In this document: in pieces, positions 10,495 through 21,162 of the stretch
Layout of the letters: each line of letters begins with the position of its first letter
Numbering within the stretch: position 1 is the first letter of the stretch
NCBI GenBank assembly: GCA_015832175.1
Contig: WJXW01000004.1
Span: 186,001-250,000, forward strand
Length of the DNA: 64,000 nucleotides
From: Paraphaeosphaeria minitans
Lineage: Eukaryota; Ascomycota; Dothideomycetes; Pleosporales; Didymosphaeriaceae
Direction of reading: 5' to 3'
Made by a program: the position numbers and the translations under genes
The notes under the pieces: generated by a model
The model's input: the letters and a program-made list of their open reading frames with translations, nothing else
Database searches by the model: none
What the model was told of the DNA's origin: nothing

Positions 10495-11478
10495 CTATTT
10501 ACTAGATGCTATTTGTCTCCATTCCTTGCCTGTAGTCTCTACAAACTCCTCGTAACTGTCCGCCTCTTTCCCCAACAACGCAACCTGTTCCTTGTACTGT
10601 TCCTCGGTCATACCAAATGGCATTTCCTCAAAAATCTCATACATGAGCCTCACATCTCTTCCCCAAGCAGCACCAGCCTTTTTCGCGAAGCGGGGCTCCC
10701 AATCGTCGAGCGAGGCCTTGTCACTGAGGGTGGGCCTGATGTCTTTGTCCAAGGCCTGCGACCACAACCGCGCGGTGTCCTGATTGCTATACGTTTGCAG
10801 ACTGCCGACCATGATCTTCTTCCCGCCCCACCGCTTGCCATCATCCTCTAGAGCATTCACGGCAGCGAGTGCGACATCGTCCTCGGATACACGACTCACG
10901 CCTTTGCTTCCGAGAGGCTCGTCGAACAAACCTTCATCGAGCATCTCGCGCTGGCCCCTGAGGTCATTGCTGAAAAACAGCGTGGGGCCAAGGATCGTCC
11001 AGCTGAGTCCGCCTTCCCGTTCTCGCGGGAGCAGTCCGTGCATGATTTTCGCCTCGACGATGAATTTGACGGCCACGTGTGCGCAGTAAATATCTTTGAG
11101 AAGGCCGCTCTGCTGTGCCTCCAGGCTGAGATCGCTGGCGGCAGAGATGTACACGAGGTGCTTCACTGTGCCGGATCGTCTTATACAGTCCAGAAAGTTG
11201 AAGGTGGTGAAAAGCTCGTCGGATCCGGTGAGGCAAAGGAAGACTGCCGTCACATGGTGATTCTTGAGAGCCGCTTCGACGAACACGGGATCCTGGACAG
11301 AGCCTTCTAAAACCTGCACTCTGGATGTATCGACATGGGCCGACAATGAAGATGTGAGACGTGCGGAATTGCTGGTAGGAAGGACAAGTGTGGGCTGGGA
11401 TGGATGCGCCAGGAGCAGCGGTACGAGCCGCGTTCCGATGTGGCCGTTGGCTGCCGTGATAAGGTACGAAGGTGCCAT
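10495..11478 (-). CDS. NmrA-like NAD(P)-binding protein (atypical SDR)
   Basis: A 327-aa Rossmann-fold protein of the NmrA/atypical short-chain dehydrogenase group. The N-terminus carries a dinucleotide-binding motif (YLITAANGHIGTRLVPLLL). Further features are VQVLEGSVQDP (typical after strand 3), KHLVYISAASD and WTILGPTLFFSND. The tail (MTEEQYKEQVALLGKEADSYEEFVETTGKEW) resembles the C-termini of fungal NmrA-family proteins. Members include redox-sensing regulators and metabolic reductases; the sequence does not say which this is. Single exon, with the ATG at 11478 immediately before the nucleotide-binding strand. Confidence 0.85.
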   Translation of the reverse strand: MAPSYLITAANGHIGTRLVPLLLAHPSQPTLVLPTSNSARLTSSLSAHVDTSRVQVLEGSVQDPVFVEAALKNHHVTAVFLCLTGSDELFTTFNFLDCIRRSGTVKHLVYISAASDLSLEAQQSGLLKDIYCAHVAVKFIVEAKIMHGLLPREREGGLSWTILGPTLFFSNDLRGQREMLDEGLFDEPLGSKGVSRVSEDDVALAAVNALEDDGKRWGGKKIMVGSLQTYSNQDTARLWSQALDKDIRPTLSDKASLDDWEPRFAKKAGAAWGRDVRLMYEIFEEMPFGMTEEQYKEQVALLGKEADSYEEFVETTGKEWRQIASSK

Positions 11479-13327
11479 TGTGACCGTTCAAGTCTCTCGG
11501 AATATAATGCAAGAGAACGGAGACTCGACACTCCATCTTATATTGTCTCGAGGCCTCGTATACTGGTCGTACACGCTTACCAAAGGCAGTACCTACAGGG
11601 AGGACTAGGTGCTTACGCACTGTGCCTAATGGGTGAAAGGTTGCGCCGACCGCAAGACGCAAGCAGTTCGTACTTACGAGACGTGCTAGCCCGATTTATA
11701 CATCCTTTCATTTAAATGGACTTGAAACGTTTAGAGTGCAAGAAAATAGTAGGTACAGGTAGGTAGGTACGACTGCGTATCGAGCAAGAATAATGTCTGC
11801 GTCCGAGGAATACCTAGCCTCATGTTCTCGGGTTGCACCCAAAGTATGCCATACATTCCCCAAGATATGCCATGCGGTTACTTAAGTGTGGTGATTTGAG
11901 GAAAAGAGGTTAACAAGCATAGCGGACGGTGTGGGCCGCTTTGCCTAGAGGCGGCCGCTGGAGTGGGGTTGATGGTTACCTAAGGGTACCTACCCTACAG
12001 CGTTATCGTATCTATCCCCGGATCTCCGCATCAGACCGAGTGATCGCCGGCGCTTTCTCGCCTCCCAACCCTTTGCCCTTCGTCCCCAAACCATCGCTGC
12101 ACCTATTTGCATTTGCCCGTTGTATAATTGCAAGTCTTGCGTGACACTGGCTTCTAATTCCTACGTCATTAATTCTCCGCTTTTAGGGAAGCATGCAACA
12201 GCTACCTACCGAGCATGGGAAATCTGGGGTGCCTTGCTGTACCGTAAAACATGGCAGCAATTGCATCTCCAACACCACCCGGCAATGAAACAAAGGCCCC
12301 ACTACCGACCTTGTCAGCGCGCGAGACACCACGTTCCACGGGCCAGGAACTGGGATCGTAGCGTAGGCTTCTCGAAACGACCAAGCAATCTTGAGGCTCT
12401 GCCTCCCCTCGACCGACAATCTGGATAAAGCTTGTATTGATGAAGATGGCCCAATCGGGCACGCTATGACAGCATCATCAACGCCCAAAGCCATCCGCAA
12501 TGGTCGATCATATTACCGCAATTATTGCCTCCGTTCTTGAACGGTGCTATCTACCGCCCCGCCTGAATGGGAGCACACGAGCGGCAGTCGACCTTGTGCC
12601 ACTGCGGAGCCGACAGCAGCCTTGGTCGTGAGTCTACGCACTCCCGGCATATGCGCGTGGCCTGTTTGACGCACTCCATCTGGCGATGAAGTTTATTTCG
12701 ACCTTATCTGGGAGCGATGTACTTTCATGTACCGTTCGACTCTGGACCCGATCTGCGCTCAGCGCGCTTGCTGACTTCCAAGCCCTCCAGCTGCAGCTGC
12801 CCGAGGTATACTTCAGCTACGCAGTTCCTTTCAACAATACTGGAAAGAGAGAATGAGGTGAGAAGCCAACGTTCGAGCCCTCCAAAATTTCACTGTAGCT
12901 GGAGCTGGTGGGAGCAAGCCACAGGCCCACCTGAATCGAAACAATAGATTGCGCTACTTCGCATGCACGAGCATACTCGGGTCATATATTGCCATTACTC
13001 CACCGAGTTCATTGGCGTGCCCATCCCTGTTGCTGCTTCTTACAGCAGTGGCAAGCGTTGCACGAATTAAAGTCCTTGTCATTTCGAGAAGTACCCATGT
13101 GGTACACACGTACTATGAATCATGTGGCATTATCAGCTCGCAGGTGCCTGTCAGTACACGTTCACCGAAACCCGAATGGTGGGGCCTGCGTACGAGCCAC
13201 TGATTAAAACTCGCGCTCTGGACATACATGATAAGCAATCACCTCTCCAATACCCCTGCGGCGACCTTCCTTCGCTTTGTCCTGACTTCTGAATTGTGCT
13301 CCGAGCCGTGGTGTGCGCGAGCGAATC
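11479..13327. other. Intergenic stretch, divergent promoters, no supported gene
   Basis: About 1.85 kb between the divergently transcribed NmrA and tmpA genes. Short frames show no motif and shift frequently. A patch of TAGGTAGG-type repeats lies near 11,745-11,775, of a kind also present at 17,230-17,270. I see no RNA gene. Confidence 0.55.
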
Positions 13328-15363
13328 ATGGGCGATGAATTGCAACGTCACGTTATCAGTGGTCCGAGTCCCAGCGACAGCGGTATCGATGATGCTGAGA
13401 AGGGCATGTCTGATAGCACTACCGAATTAATGGTTCCGTCACCATTCGTATACTTGGGCCAGAAAGGGCCGAGGGGTTTCGATCCTCATCTTTCTCCCGT
13501 GTCCCCAATCCACGAAGGCATCACCCCTCTCTCCAGCGTCCCGGAACTCTCACTATCGAGGCTAGCTGCGAGTCCTCAAAATAGCGATGTTAAAGTCGTC
13601 GATGCTGCTGTCAAGAAATCTAGTCCGCCGAAGCCAATGATCAGCAAGCGGATTATGTTTGACCTTTGGTTTAACACCTACCGAAAATTTTTCACCTTGG
13701 TCACCCTCCTCAACTTGACCGGGATCATTCTGGCTGCACTGGGCCGATTTCCCTATGCTGAGAACCACCTCGGTGCTCTAGTGCTGGGCAACCTGCTCAC
13801 CGCTATTCTCTTCCGCAATGAGCTGTTCTTGCGATTTTTGTACTTTGTATTCATTCATGGCCTCCGAAGTGTGAGCGTTCCATCTTCCCATCTTTTTCAT
13901 AGCTAACGTACTACGACAGTGGGCTCCTTTACCCATCAAGTATGCGGCAACATCTATATTACAACATGTGGGCGGTATCCATTCTGGCTGTGCACTGTCA
14001 GGCGCTGCGTGAGTGTCGTGGCGCTACATGAAAACACTCTTCGCTAAAAGCATATAGTTGGCTGATCTTCAAGGTTGTCGACATCATCCGGTACCGCGCT
14101 GTCCAACATACGGCTGTGCTCGTCAGCGGCATCATCACCAACATTTTCATCATCATTTCCGTCTTGAGCGCTTTCCCTTGGATTCGCAACACATATCATA
14201 ATGTTTTCGAGAAGCACCATCGCTTCATTGGGTGGTTAGGTCTCGCTGTGGGTTTGCTCTTGAACTGCTTCGACGCAGACTGACACTGACGCTCTGAAGA
14301 CAACTTGGATATTCGTAGTAATGGGCAACGTATACGACATCAAGACTGGAGAATGGAGATCAGATGCCAACATCCTGATCAGCAGCCAAGAGCTGTGGTT
14401 TGCTGTCTTTATGACAGTCTTGTGCGTCTTACGCTCCACCTCGCAAGGGATTTTACTCACGTATGTCAGTATTCTCATTCCCTGGGTCACTCTCCGCCAG
14501 GTCCCCGTCGAGGTCGAAATCGTACGTATCCTGCTAATCCAGTTGTACCTGACTGACGAGGCGCAGCCATCTCCCAAAGTAGCCGTCCTCCGCTTCCAGC
14601 GCGGCATGCAGCAAGGCCTCCTCGGCCGCATCAGCCGCACCTCCATAATGGAATACCACGCCTTCGGCATCATCAGCGAAGGCCGCGACTCCCCTCACCA
14701 TTACATGATCTGCGGCGTGCAAGGCGACTTCACGCGCGCGCTCGTCGCCCACCCGCCCAAGACAGTCTGGACGCGCGAGCTCAAGTTCGGTACCTACGAC
14801 CCATCTTCCCTCTCCCTCCCCCTCCCCCTTCCCTTTTCACATGTCGCAGCCTCCCCACCCCACCCTATCACCTCCACCCCATCACCTCCTCATCCACACG
14901 GCTCACACTGACCCGCTCCCAGCCGGAGTCGGCCACGCCTCGGCCATGTTCCGCCGCGGCATCCGCGTCTGCACGGGCACAGGCATCGGCGCCGCGCTCG
15001 CGACGTGCATCCAGAGCCCAGACTGGTTCCTCATCTGGATCGGGTCGGACCAGGACCGCACATTCGGACCCACGATCGCAAGCCTCATACACGACAACAT
15101 CCCGCCGGACCGCATGATCCTGTGGGACAGCAAGAAGCGCGGTGGCAGGCCCAACACCATGGAGCTGCTCAAGCACACGTGGGACGCGTTCGGGGCCGAG
15201 GTCATCTTCATCACGAGCAACATGCAGGGCAACGATGAGATGATGCAGGGGTGTAGGGCTGGTGAGTTTTATCCCTTTTTTTTGTTCCATCTCGTGGTGA
15301 TCGAGGTGCTAACGGTGACGTGTAGCGGGGTTGCATGCGTTTGGGACTTTGTGGGACTTTTGA
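13328..15363 (+). CDS. tmpA: TmpA-type integral membrane flavoprotein
   Basis: Reconstructed 531-aa protein with eight exons: 13328-13870, 13920-14008, 14058-14247, 14300-14421, 14470-14521, 14567-14789, 14923-15261 and 15326-15363. All introns are GT-AG (45-133 nt) and frame is kept throughout. After a polar N-terminus of ~110 aa come several membrane helices (FFTLVTLLNLTGIILAALGRF; SILQHVGGIHSGCALSGAAWL; VFEKHHRFIGWLGL). The soluble C-terminal half has FAD/NAD-binding features (GIRVCTGTGIGAALATCIQSP; RMILWDSKKRGGRPNTMELL) and the family ending AGLHAFGTLWDF. This pattern is that of Aspergillus nidulans TmpA, a plasma-membrane flavoprotein linked to conidiation signalling; the same role here is inference. 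It converges with the PARG-like gene, 251 bp between stops. Confidence 0.92.
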
Positions 15364-15614
15364 GGTGAGATGGAAGGAGGGGGATGGATGCTGCATTTGA
15401 TTTCTCGGCGTTGGGGGGGATGGGAAAACAGTTGTGTTTGTGTAGAGGGGATGTATGGTTCCTAGACGAAGGTCGTTGTTTGTGGTATCTATCGATGCAC
15501 ACATGAATCACATCACAACTTGGGCCATCTCGCAAGGCTCGACTGGTCTCGGCAGAATATGTGGGGGTTTCCGCTATCGCATGGCCACCCATCCTAATCG
15601 ACAGGACTGACTTG

Positions 15615-17039
15615 CTACCCATCGCTGCTGTAATGCTCCACATCTACTTCGTCGTCACTCAAGCCCAGACCGCCAGCCTCGCTACTTCTTTCCTCATGAT
15701 CACTGTCTGGACGCTCGCCCTCCCGCTCGCGCAGCTGCGCTCTCAAGCCCTCGAGAATGACACTCATCCTCTGCTTCAACTCGGCATTCCACACCTTCTC
15801 CACCTGCCCCTCCATCTCCGCAATCTTCGCCCTCAACTCCTCCGCCACCTCATCCACCCCTTCATCGTCCTCTCTCACAAGAATTCGCGGTGCTTGTTCG
15901 ACTTCAACGCCCCCAAACGCACCCGCAAACTCCCTCGCCATCGTCTCGCTACTAATCGCGAACACGACCTCCTCCAACCCCTCCCACACCTCCACCTCCT
16001 CCTCCACCTTGCCTCTACCCCGAGAACCCACAGCACACGAGCACGGCAAGAGCACCGCCCTCCACGCCTCGGCAACATCCACCACCGGATTCCCATACGC
16101 CCCGCACCCCCACGCACCCAACACCAACCTCCCCGCCCCCTTCCCAACCGCCACCCTCATCACCGCCCGCATCTTCGCCCGCACCACCCCCCGATCCCTC
16201 TCCCCCCACCTCATCCCGCCCGCGCCGCCAACCCCGCCCTCCAGATCCGGAAATCGCAGCATCCCCGCGCTCACGACGTCGACGTAGAATCTCTCACCGA
16301 CGGCCAAAGCGCCCCGGGAGTCGTCGAGGCCGCGGCGGTCCCGGAACACGAGCACGTCGCGCGTGAAGATGGCGCCGCGTGGGGGGAGGCGGTAGAAGGT
16401 GTCGTTGAGGGAGGGCAGCAGCGTGGTTCGGGAGCAGAGGAATTCTTCTTGGGAGGTGGCGCCGGTGAGGAGGCCGCCGCCGGGGCGGAGCGGGGAGGCC
16501 ATGTTGAGGATGCAGGGGTTTTGGGGGGTGCGGGTGCGGGTTCGGGTGCGGGTGTGGGCATGGCGATGGGGGGGTACGAGGGTGGAGGCTGCGGTGAGGG
16601 TGTCGGTCACCACGATGCGGATCTTGGGGGGAGCTTGTTGCGGTGCATGTGTGGGTGCGGGTGTGGGTGCCTTGTCCGCCGGCGTTTGTGCAGACGACAT
16701 CTGGTCCGCGGGAGCAACGTCGACTCTAACTCTCCGGCGTCCCTGGCCCTTGCGCTTGACGCGGTTTGCCTCGTCCACAGCGGCGTCGTGTTTCTTCGTG
16801 CCTCCCTGCTCTTTCTCTTTCTCTTTCTCTCGCTCCCGCTCCCGCTCTCTCTGCGCCCGCACATAGCCCGGCCCAGGATCGACAACCAGCTCGCTCCCCT
16901 CGACACCCTTCCTTGCTCTTGCGTTGGAGGCGAGGATGCCCGGGATGACTTTGTTCACGATGTGCCGCGCCTGCTTCGCGCGCACGTCCTTCCGGATCGC
17001 GGGCGGCGCGAGCCCCTGCGACTTTTCCGTGCGGCCCAT
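15615..17039 (-). CDS. Microbial-type poly(ADP-ribose) glycohydrolase domain protein (TIGR02452 family)
   Basis: A 474-aa protein with the microbial-type PARG catalytic fold. The signature is PLRPGGGLLTGATSQEEFLC (Gly-rich loop at ~187-189, QEE at ~197-199), followed by LGAWGCGAYGNPVVDVAEAW. Such enzymes hydrolyse ADP-ribose chains. The start at 17039 is chosen because MGRTEKSQGLAPPAIRKD is where related fungal proteins begin; the frame is open to an ATG at 17234, but that stretch looks like leader. Residues ~60-180 are low-complexity (Arg/Glu and Lys/Glu repeats, then Pro/Ala/Thr and HTRTRTRT) and separate the N-terminal motif from the catalytic core. The C-terminus ends in a coiled-coil-like, acidic segment. 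Confidence 0.82.
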   Translation of the reverse strand: MGRTEKSQGLAPPAIRKDVRAKQARHIVNKVIPGILASNARARKGVEGSELVVDPGPGYVRAQREREREREKEKEKEQGGTKKHDAAVDEANRVKRKGQGRRRVRVDVAPADQMSSAQTPADKAPTPAPTHAPQQAPPKIRIVVTDTLTAASTLVPPHRHAHTRTRTRTRTPQNPCILNMASPLRPGGGLLTGATSQEEFLCSRTTLLPSLNDTFYRLPPRGAIFTRDVLVFRDRRGLDDSRGALAVGERFYVDVVSAGMLRFPDLEGGVGGAGGMRWGERDRGVVRAKMRAVMRVAVGKGAGRLVLGAWGCGAYGNPVVDVAEAWRAVLLPCSCAVGSRGRGKVEEEVEVWEGLEEVVFAISSETMAREFAGAFGGVEVEQAPRILVREDDEGVDEVAEELRAKIAEMEGQVEKVWNAELKQRMSVILEGLRAQLREREGERPDSDHEERSSEAGGLGLSDDEVDVEHYSSDG

Positions 17040-18014
17040 CCCAAGCCCCTTCTTGAGCCGCGGCGCGGTACCTAGGTCTGAGTGGGTGGAGTGAGGGCGT
17101 TGGAATTTTGCGCCGAGAAGGAGGAGTTTAGGAGGTCGTGGTTGGTGGGTGTGTACCGTGATGGGCAATACGAGTACGGTGGGTTGGGATCTAGGCGATG
17201 GGGTGGGCGATGACGGAATTCCGGGGCATGTCAACCTACCTACCTAATAGTAGGTACCTAGGTAGGTAGCCTAGTCCGGGCGAATGTGCTCCCCAACACA
17301 CCACTCACTCCTACAACACTTCGTTTCTTCTCCGGCTAGGCGTTCCATCTCGTCTGCTACTCCGCGAGATACTGTTTGCTTTGAGCGAATGAAGAACCAG
17401 GAAGTAGACTCCCAAAACGAACCCCCCAACTCACACTTTACCATACCTACCTTACATATCTAGCATCCATTTACTTTCCCACCCACCCTCCCCTCCTCCC
17501 TCACCAACATCTTTCCACAAGCCCCGGTTCCATCTTCGAAGCGGGAGAGACTGCACCCCAGCCCAGCACCACGGTAGTCTACTTTTTCCCAACGTGAGCC
17601 TCCTGCACGACCAGACTGCCAGTGTGGCGGGGAGAAAGCCGGGAGGCATGATTGAGCTGTCATGTCGATTTCGGGTCGTCTGGGTCTTTGCTACGTGCCG
17701 ATGGACTGGCAGGTTGGACGCGAGTGGACTGGGCGGGGTGCGTTTGGTGGGGAGGGATAGATGGAGGGATGGATGGAGGGATGGATGGATTATGGTAGAG
17801 AGTGAGGTCGAGCGAACGGTAACATTGCCACGCTGGGCTGCGCTATGTAGGCGTATGATATGAAAGGGTAGTTACAAGCGGAAACAAACGGGAATTTGGG
17901 TATCGTAAAAGCGCGAGGCCGACTCCGTCATGCGCATCCGTATCCCCTCCACCTCTTCTGCAGTCTCTCTCCGGTCACCTCTCCACACCCCCCAAGCATC
18001 CGATTCCCACCCCC
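17040..18014. other. Intergenic stretch with simple repeats
   Basis: It holds the 5' region of the PARG-like gene and the 3' side of the PLAC8 gene. A palindromic patch of CCTACCTACC / GGTAGGTAGG with a central TAGGTACCTAGG sits at ~17,230-17,272. A (GGAT)-type tandem repeat (ATGGAGGG alternating with ATGG) lies at ~17,760-17,792. No gene is supported. Confidence 0.5.
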
Positions 18015-19385
18015 CTACTGCTGCCGCACATACGCCATCTGTCCCACGCTCTGATACCCCGCCGCAGGCCCCGCACGCTGCCTCTTCGCCTCCTCCCGCG
18101 CCCGCACCTCGCGCTCGTTCTGCACCGCCACGCAGCAACAACAACACACCCCCCTGACGCAATCCCCCGCCATGTCCCCCTCGAGCTTGTACACGTGCCG
18201 CACCCGCGCCCGCTGCACCGTCGGATACACCCACCACAGCCCGCAGCTCGCCGCCATGAGCACGCAGTGCGCGTTGGTCGCAGAGTACCCCAGCAGATCC
18301 GTCGGGTCGTGCTTGGCGCTCTTCTGCGAGAGGCGGTGCGCGGTGCGCCCGTAGAGGATGCACGGGCAGAACAAGCCCGTGAGGCTGTCCGACGAGGGCG
18401 TGCAGAGGGACGAGCTCCACGCGCGTTTGGCGCCCGACGGCGAGAGATCCATGTTGGGATGCGCGATTTGGCCCGGCTGGTGGAGCGCAAAGTCGAGGCC
18501 GTTGGGGCCGTGCGCCGAGTCCGGGGAGAAGACGCCGCCCGGGGTTTTTTGTGTGGCCGATACGTTACTGTTGTGGGGAGAGTAGGCTTCGTGGGCGTAG
18601 GAGCGGGGGGGTTGGGGGTGGAAGTCTGCGGGATTTTTCCTGATGGAGGATGGAGTGAGGGGGGCCGCGAGGGTGGGGTCCGCGTGAGCCGGCATTGGGG
18701 GTATGAGCGACATGTTGGTGTTGGTGTTGGTGTGCATGTTTGTGTTTAGAGGGGAAAGGTTGCTGAAGTTGCGCGCATGCTGAGCGTGGTATTGCTGCTG
18801 GTGCTGCTGCTGGTATATCCGGGGTGGGTCGGTGGGCGTGACTGGGTACGCTGGAGAGACGGGGGACAGTGGGAGGGCGCTTGGGTGGTAGGTTTGTGGC
18901 GATAGCGGAGAAACGGATGGCTTCTCCTCATATGCTGGGGATGTGGATTGATACGAGGTTTGCGGCACGGGCTGCTTGGGGTAGGACGCGGGATAATTGG
19001 CTGCTCCGACAGGCTGGAAGACCGACTGGGGTCGAGGATCGATTGGTGTGGTCGGCGACTGAGACTGGTGTGTGGGTGACTGATGCGGGAGGGGCGGAAC
19101 AGGGTCGGTCGGCGATGGGATGTATTGAAATGCCAGGTGTTCTGCTGGCGTCTGCGCATAGGAGAAGACGCGGTTGTGGCGCGCATCGATGTTCGTGTTC
19201 AACGGCGTGGTATGCTGCGGTTGTTGAATTCTCTGGGGTGCTTGGGTCGGTTCCTCTGGGGGGGTTGACGGCGGCATTTGCCATGAGAATCTCTGATGCT
19301 GCCTGCTCCTGCTCCTGCTCCTGCTGCTGCTCTGGTGCTGATGTTGGTTCTGTCGGGGCTCCATGTCGCAGTGCAAGCAGTCCAC
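18015..19385 (-). CDS. PLAC8 (Cys-rich) family protein
   Basis: A 456-aa protein with a long disordered N-terminus and a C-terminal PLAC8 domain at ~326-432. The domain reads SLCTPSSDSLTGLFCPCILYGRTA, then a hydrophobic segment (CVLMAASCGLWWVYP) and GDCVRGVCCCCCVAVQNEREV, the CxxxxxCPC and CCxxC...Q(N)E(R)E features of the family. Residues 1-320 are rich in Pro, Gln, Ser and His, with SRSRSRSR and QQQHQQQ runs encoded by CTG/CTC-type repeats. PLAC8 proteins in fungi and plants are membrane-associated and linked to cell size or metal (Cd, Zn) tolerance; the function here is unknown. The ATG at 19364 (residue 8) is an alternative start. Single exon. Confidence 0.85.
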   Translation of the reverse strand: MDCLHCDMEPRQNQHQHQSSSRSRSRSRQHQRFSWQMPPSTPPEEPTQAPQRIQQPQHTTPLNTNIDARHNRVFSYAQTPAEHLAFQYIPSPTDPVPPLPHQSPTHQSQSPTTPIDPRPQSVFQPVGAANYPASYPKQPVPQTSYQSTSPAYEEKPSVSPLSPQTYHPSALPLSPVSPAYPVTPTDPPRIYQQQHQQQYHAQHARNFSNLSPLNTNMHTNTNTNMSLIPPMPAHADPTLAAPLTPSSIRKNPADFHPQPPRSYAHEAYSPHNSNVSATQKTPGGVFSPDSAHGPNGLDFALHQPGQIAHPNMDLSPSGAKRAWSSSLCTPSSDSLTGLFCPCILYGRTAHRLSQKSAKHDPTDLLGYSATNAHCVLMAASCGLWWVYPTVQRARVRHVYKLEGDMAGDCVRGVCCCCCVAVQNEREVRAREEAKRQRAGPAAGYQSVGQMAYVRQQ

Positions 19386-20248
19386 TGCCTCTTCGTCGCC
19401 CGAATGGTGTTTCTCAGGGTTTCAATTGCCTGAGGGTGGGAATTGCGCTGCTTCTTGTCGCGTAGGTTTGGTCGTTTTGTGTATGGGATTCGGAGATGCA
19501 GACTTGCCGAGTAGTATACGTGAGGTAGAGTAACACGCTCACTCGGGGGCTCGAGGCTTGATATCTGCCCTCCACATGACATGGCGCATCCAAGACGTGC
19601 ATGCCGACTGCCAGGTCAGTCCACACCTACCCATCTTCCCAGGCGCCTGTAGCCTGTAGCCTGCATACGCGCAGCCCATTGGCGTCTCACCATGAGACCG
19701 ACCTCACTGCAGCGAAGTGACAATGGGGGCAAAAAAGGTGTTTGGCCAATCCCCCACGACGTCGGGCGTGTGACTTGGTGTAAGCGCCCGGAAGCTCCTC
19801 GGGAAGTCTCGCTTCATTCCTGGCGCCGCTCCGGGCCGGCCAATCACGAGTGCGTCTTGCCAAGCTCGCATCTGCAGGGTCAGGATGAGATGAGGGATGA
19901 GGATGGGATCGACGTCGACGTCGACCCGATCAGGTACACAGTAAGCGTCAAGACTCTGTCTGGTTAGATGCTTCCTGTTTCACGCTTGACTTTTGATTGT
20001 GGTGTACCTAGTCAGACCGCGCCGTGGGCTAAAGACGAAGCTATGCCTCCGAACGAGATGCATGGGGAATCGGTCTGCTCCATCAAGCTATCCTCACCGT
20101 CTATCCTCACCGTCTGGCATACGTGTGCAATCTTGGAAGAATAAAAGCTTAGATTAGCGGCTGATACGGATCTCGCAATATGCACAGGGCGATCCACCAC
20201 TTGTCCGCAGAGACACGAGAGACAAGCACGACATTCTCCGATGGCATC
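19386..20248. other. Intergenic stretch with minor repeats
   Basis: No gene supported. Small repeats: TGTAGCC-type repeats near 19,645-19,665, a self-complementary CGACGTCGACGTCG at ~19,911-19,924, and a doubled CTATCCTCACCGT-like unit at ~20,085-20,113. Confidence 0.5.
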
Positions 20249-21162
20249 CTACTCGTCCTTGTCCTGCTTAGCCTTTCCCCGCTGCTCGCTCTCGGCGCCC
20301 GGTCGCTCCGTGGAGACGGTGCCCTTGAGCTTCGCCGTCTCAGCAACACCCTCGCCCTTCTTGCTCTTCTGCTCGTCCTCGTGGATGGCCGAGGTGTGCT
20401 TGGTATCCGCGTTGGACACACCCTCCTGCTTGCCCGACGTGTCGGTGCTGTCGCCCGACGGCTTGCGCGAGTGAGGCTGCAGTCCGTTAGCTTGCTGGTA
20501 CAGATGCGCGTACTGCGCCAACTTACAGTGTCCTGGTCATCGGGAGAGTCGGACGACTTGTCGTCGGCGGTGGCGTGGGGAGACTCCTCGTCCTTTTGCT
20601 TGGCGAGATCCTCTTTGACATCTGCCGCTCGGCCCGAGTTCTTCTCTCCCTCGAGCTCCTCCTCGGAGTGGCCCTTGGGGGCGTTCTTGGCCTCCTTGTC
20701 TACAGTCGCGCCGCCAGCTGCGGCGTTGTCACGCTTGGGGTCCAGGGAGGGCAGGTCCGAGTCGGGCTTGTCGTTCATGGCCTCCTCGGGCTGGGTGGTC
20801 AGCTTGTCGGGTAGCGCATGCTCTTCGTGGTCGTCGTGCGAGGCGTGGCTCAGGTCCTGGTTCAGAACGACGTAGAGAGCAGCGCTGGTTCCGGCGAGAG
20901 AGGAGACCATCCTGGGCCATTTATCAGCAAAAGCTCGGGCGAAGCCCGACAGGTAGGTATAGGTCCGGGGAGGCAGGGAGAATTGCTAGGGATGCACTCA
21001 CCAGGGAAGATCGCTCCCCTTTGCTTGGCCGTGGCCGTGGGCTGAAGCGTACGTCCTGCGCTGGACAGCGCGCTGGAAGGGTTGGACCTCGAAGCTGCGG
21101 ATGCACCTCGCCGACCGGGCAATTGAGGACGCACGAAGCGTCGTCGACCTGATGAAAGACAT
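20249..21162 (-). CDS. Putative mitochondrial single-pass protein of unknown function
   Basis: Reconstructed 257-aa protein with three exons: 21002-21162, 20527-20911 and 20249-20476 (minus). The introns at 20912-21001 (GTGAGT...CAG) and 20477-20526 (GTAAGT...CTAAC...GCAG) keep frame. Residues ~1-40 are rich in Arg/Ser and lack acids (MSFIRSTTLRASSIARSARC...QRRTYAS), a classic mitochondrial presequence. A single hydrophobic stretch (LPWMVSSLAGTSAALYVVL) follows. The remaining ~180 residues are highly charged and probably disordered (Lys/Glu/Asp/Ser/Gly), ending KAKQDKDE. I do not recognise the family; the layout suggests inner-membrane anchoring with a soluble tail. It is divergent from CAND1 across a repeat-bearing promoter region. 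Confidence 0.75.

Noticed and set aside
15561..17075. 504-codon open frame on the plus strand opposite the PARG-like gene
   Set aside because: Composition is an artefact of GC-rich antisense codons; the minus strand has the conserved PARG motifs and the plus frame has none.
17872..18420. Minus-strand 182-codon frame overlapping the PLAC8 gene
   Set aside because: Overlaps the PLAC8 domain in another frame, is low-complexity Ala/Gly/Arg and shows no family motif.
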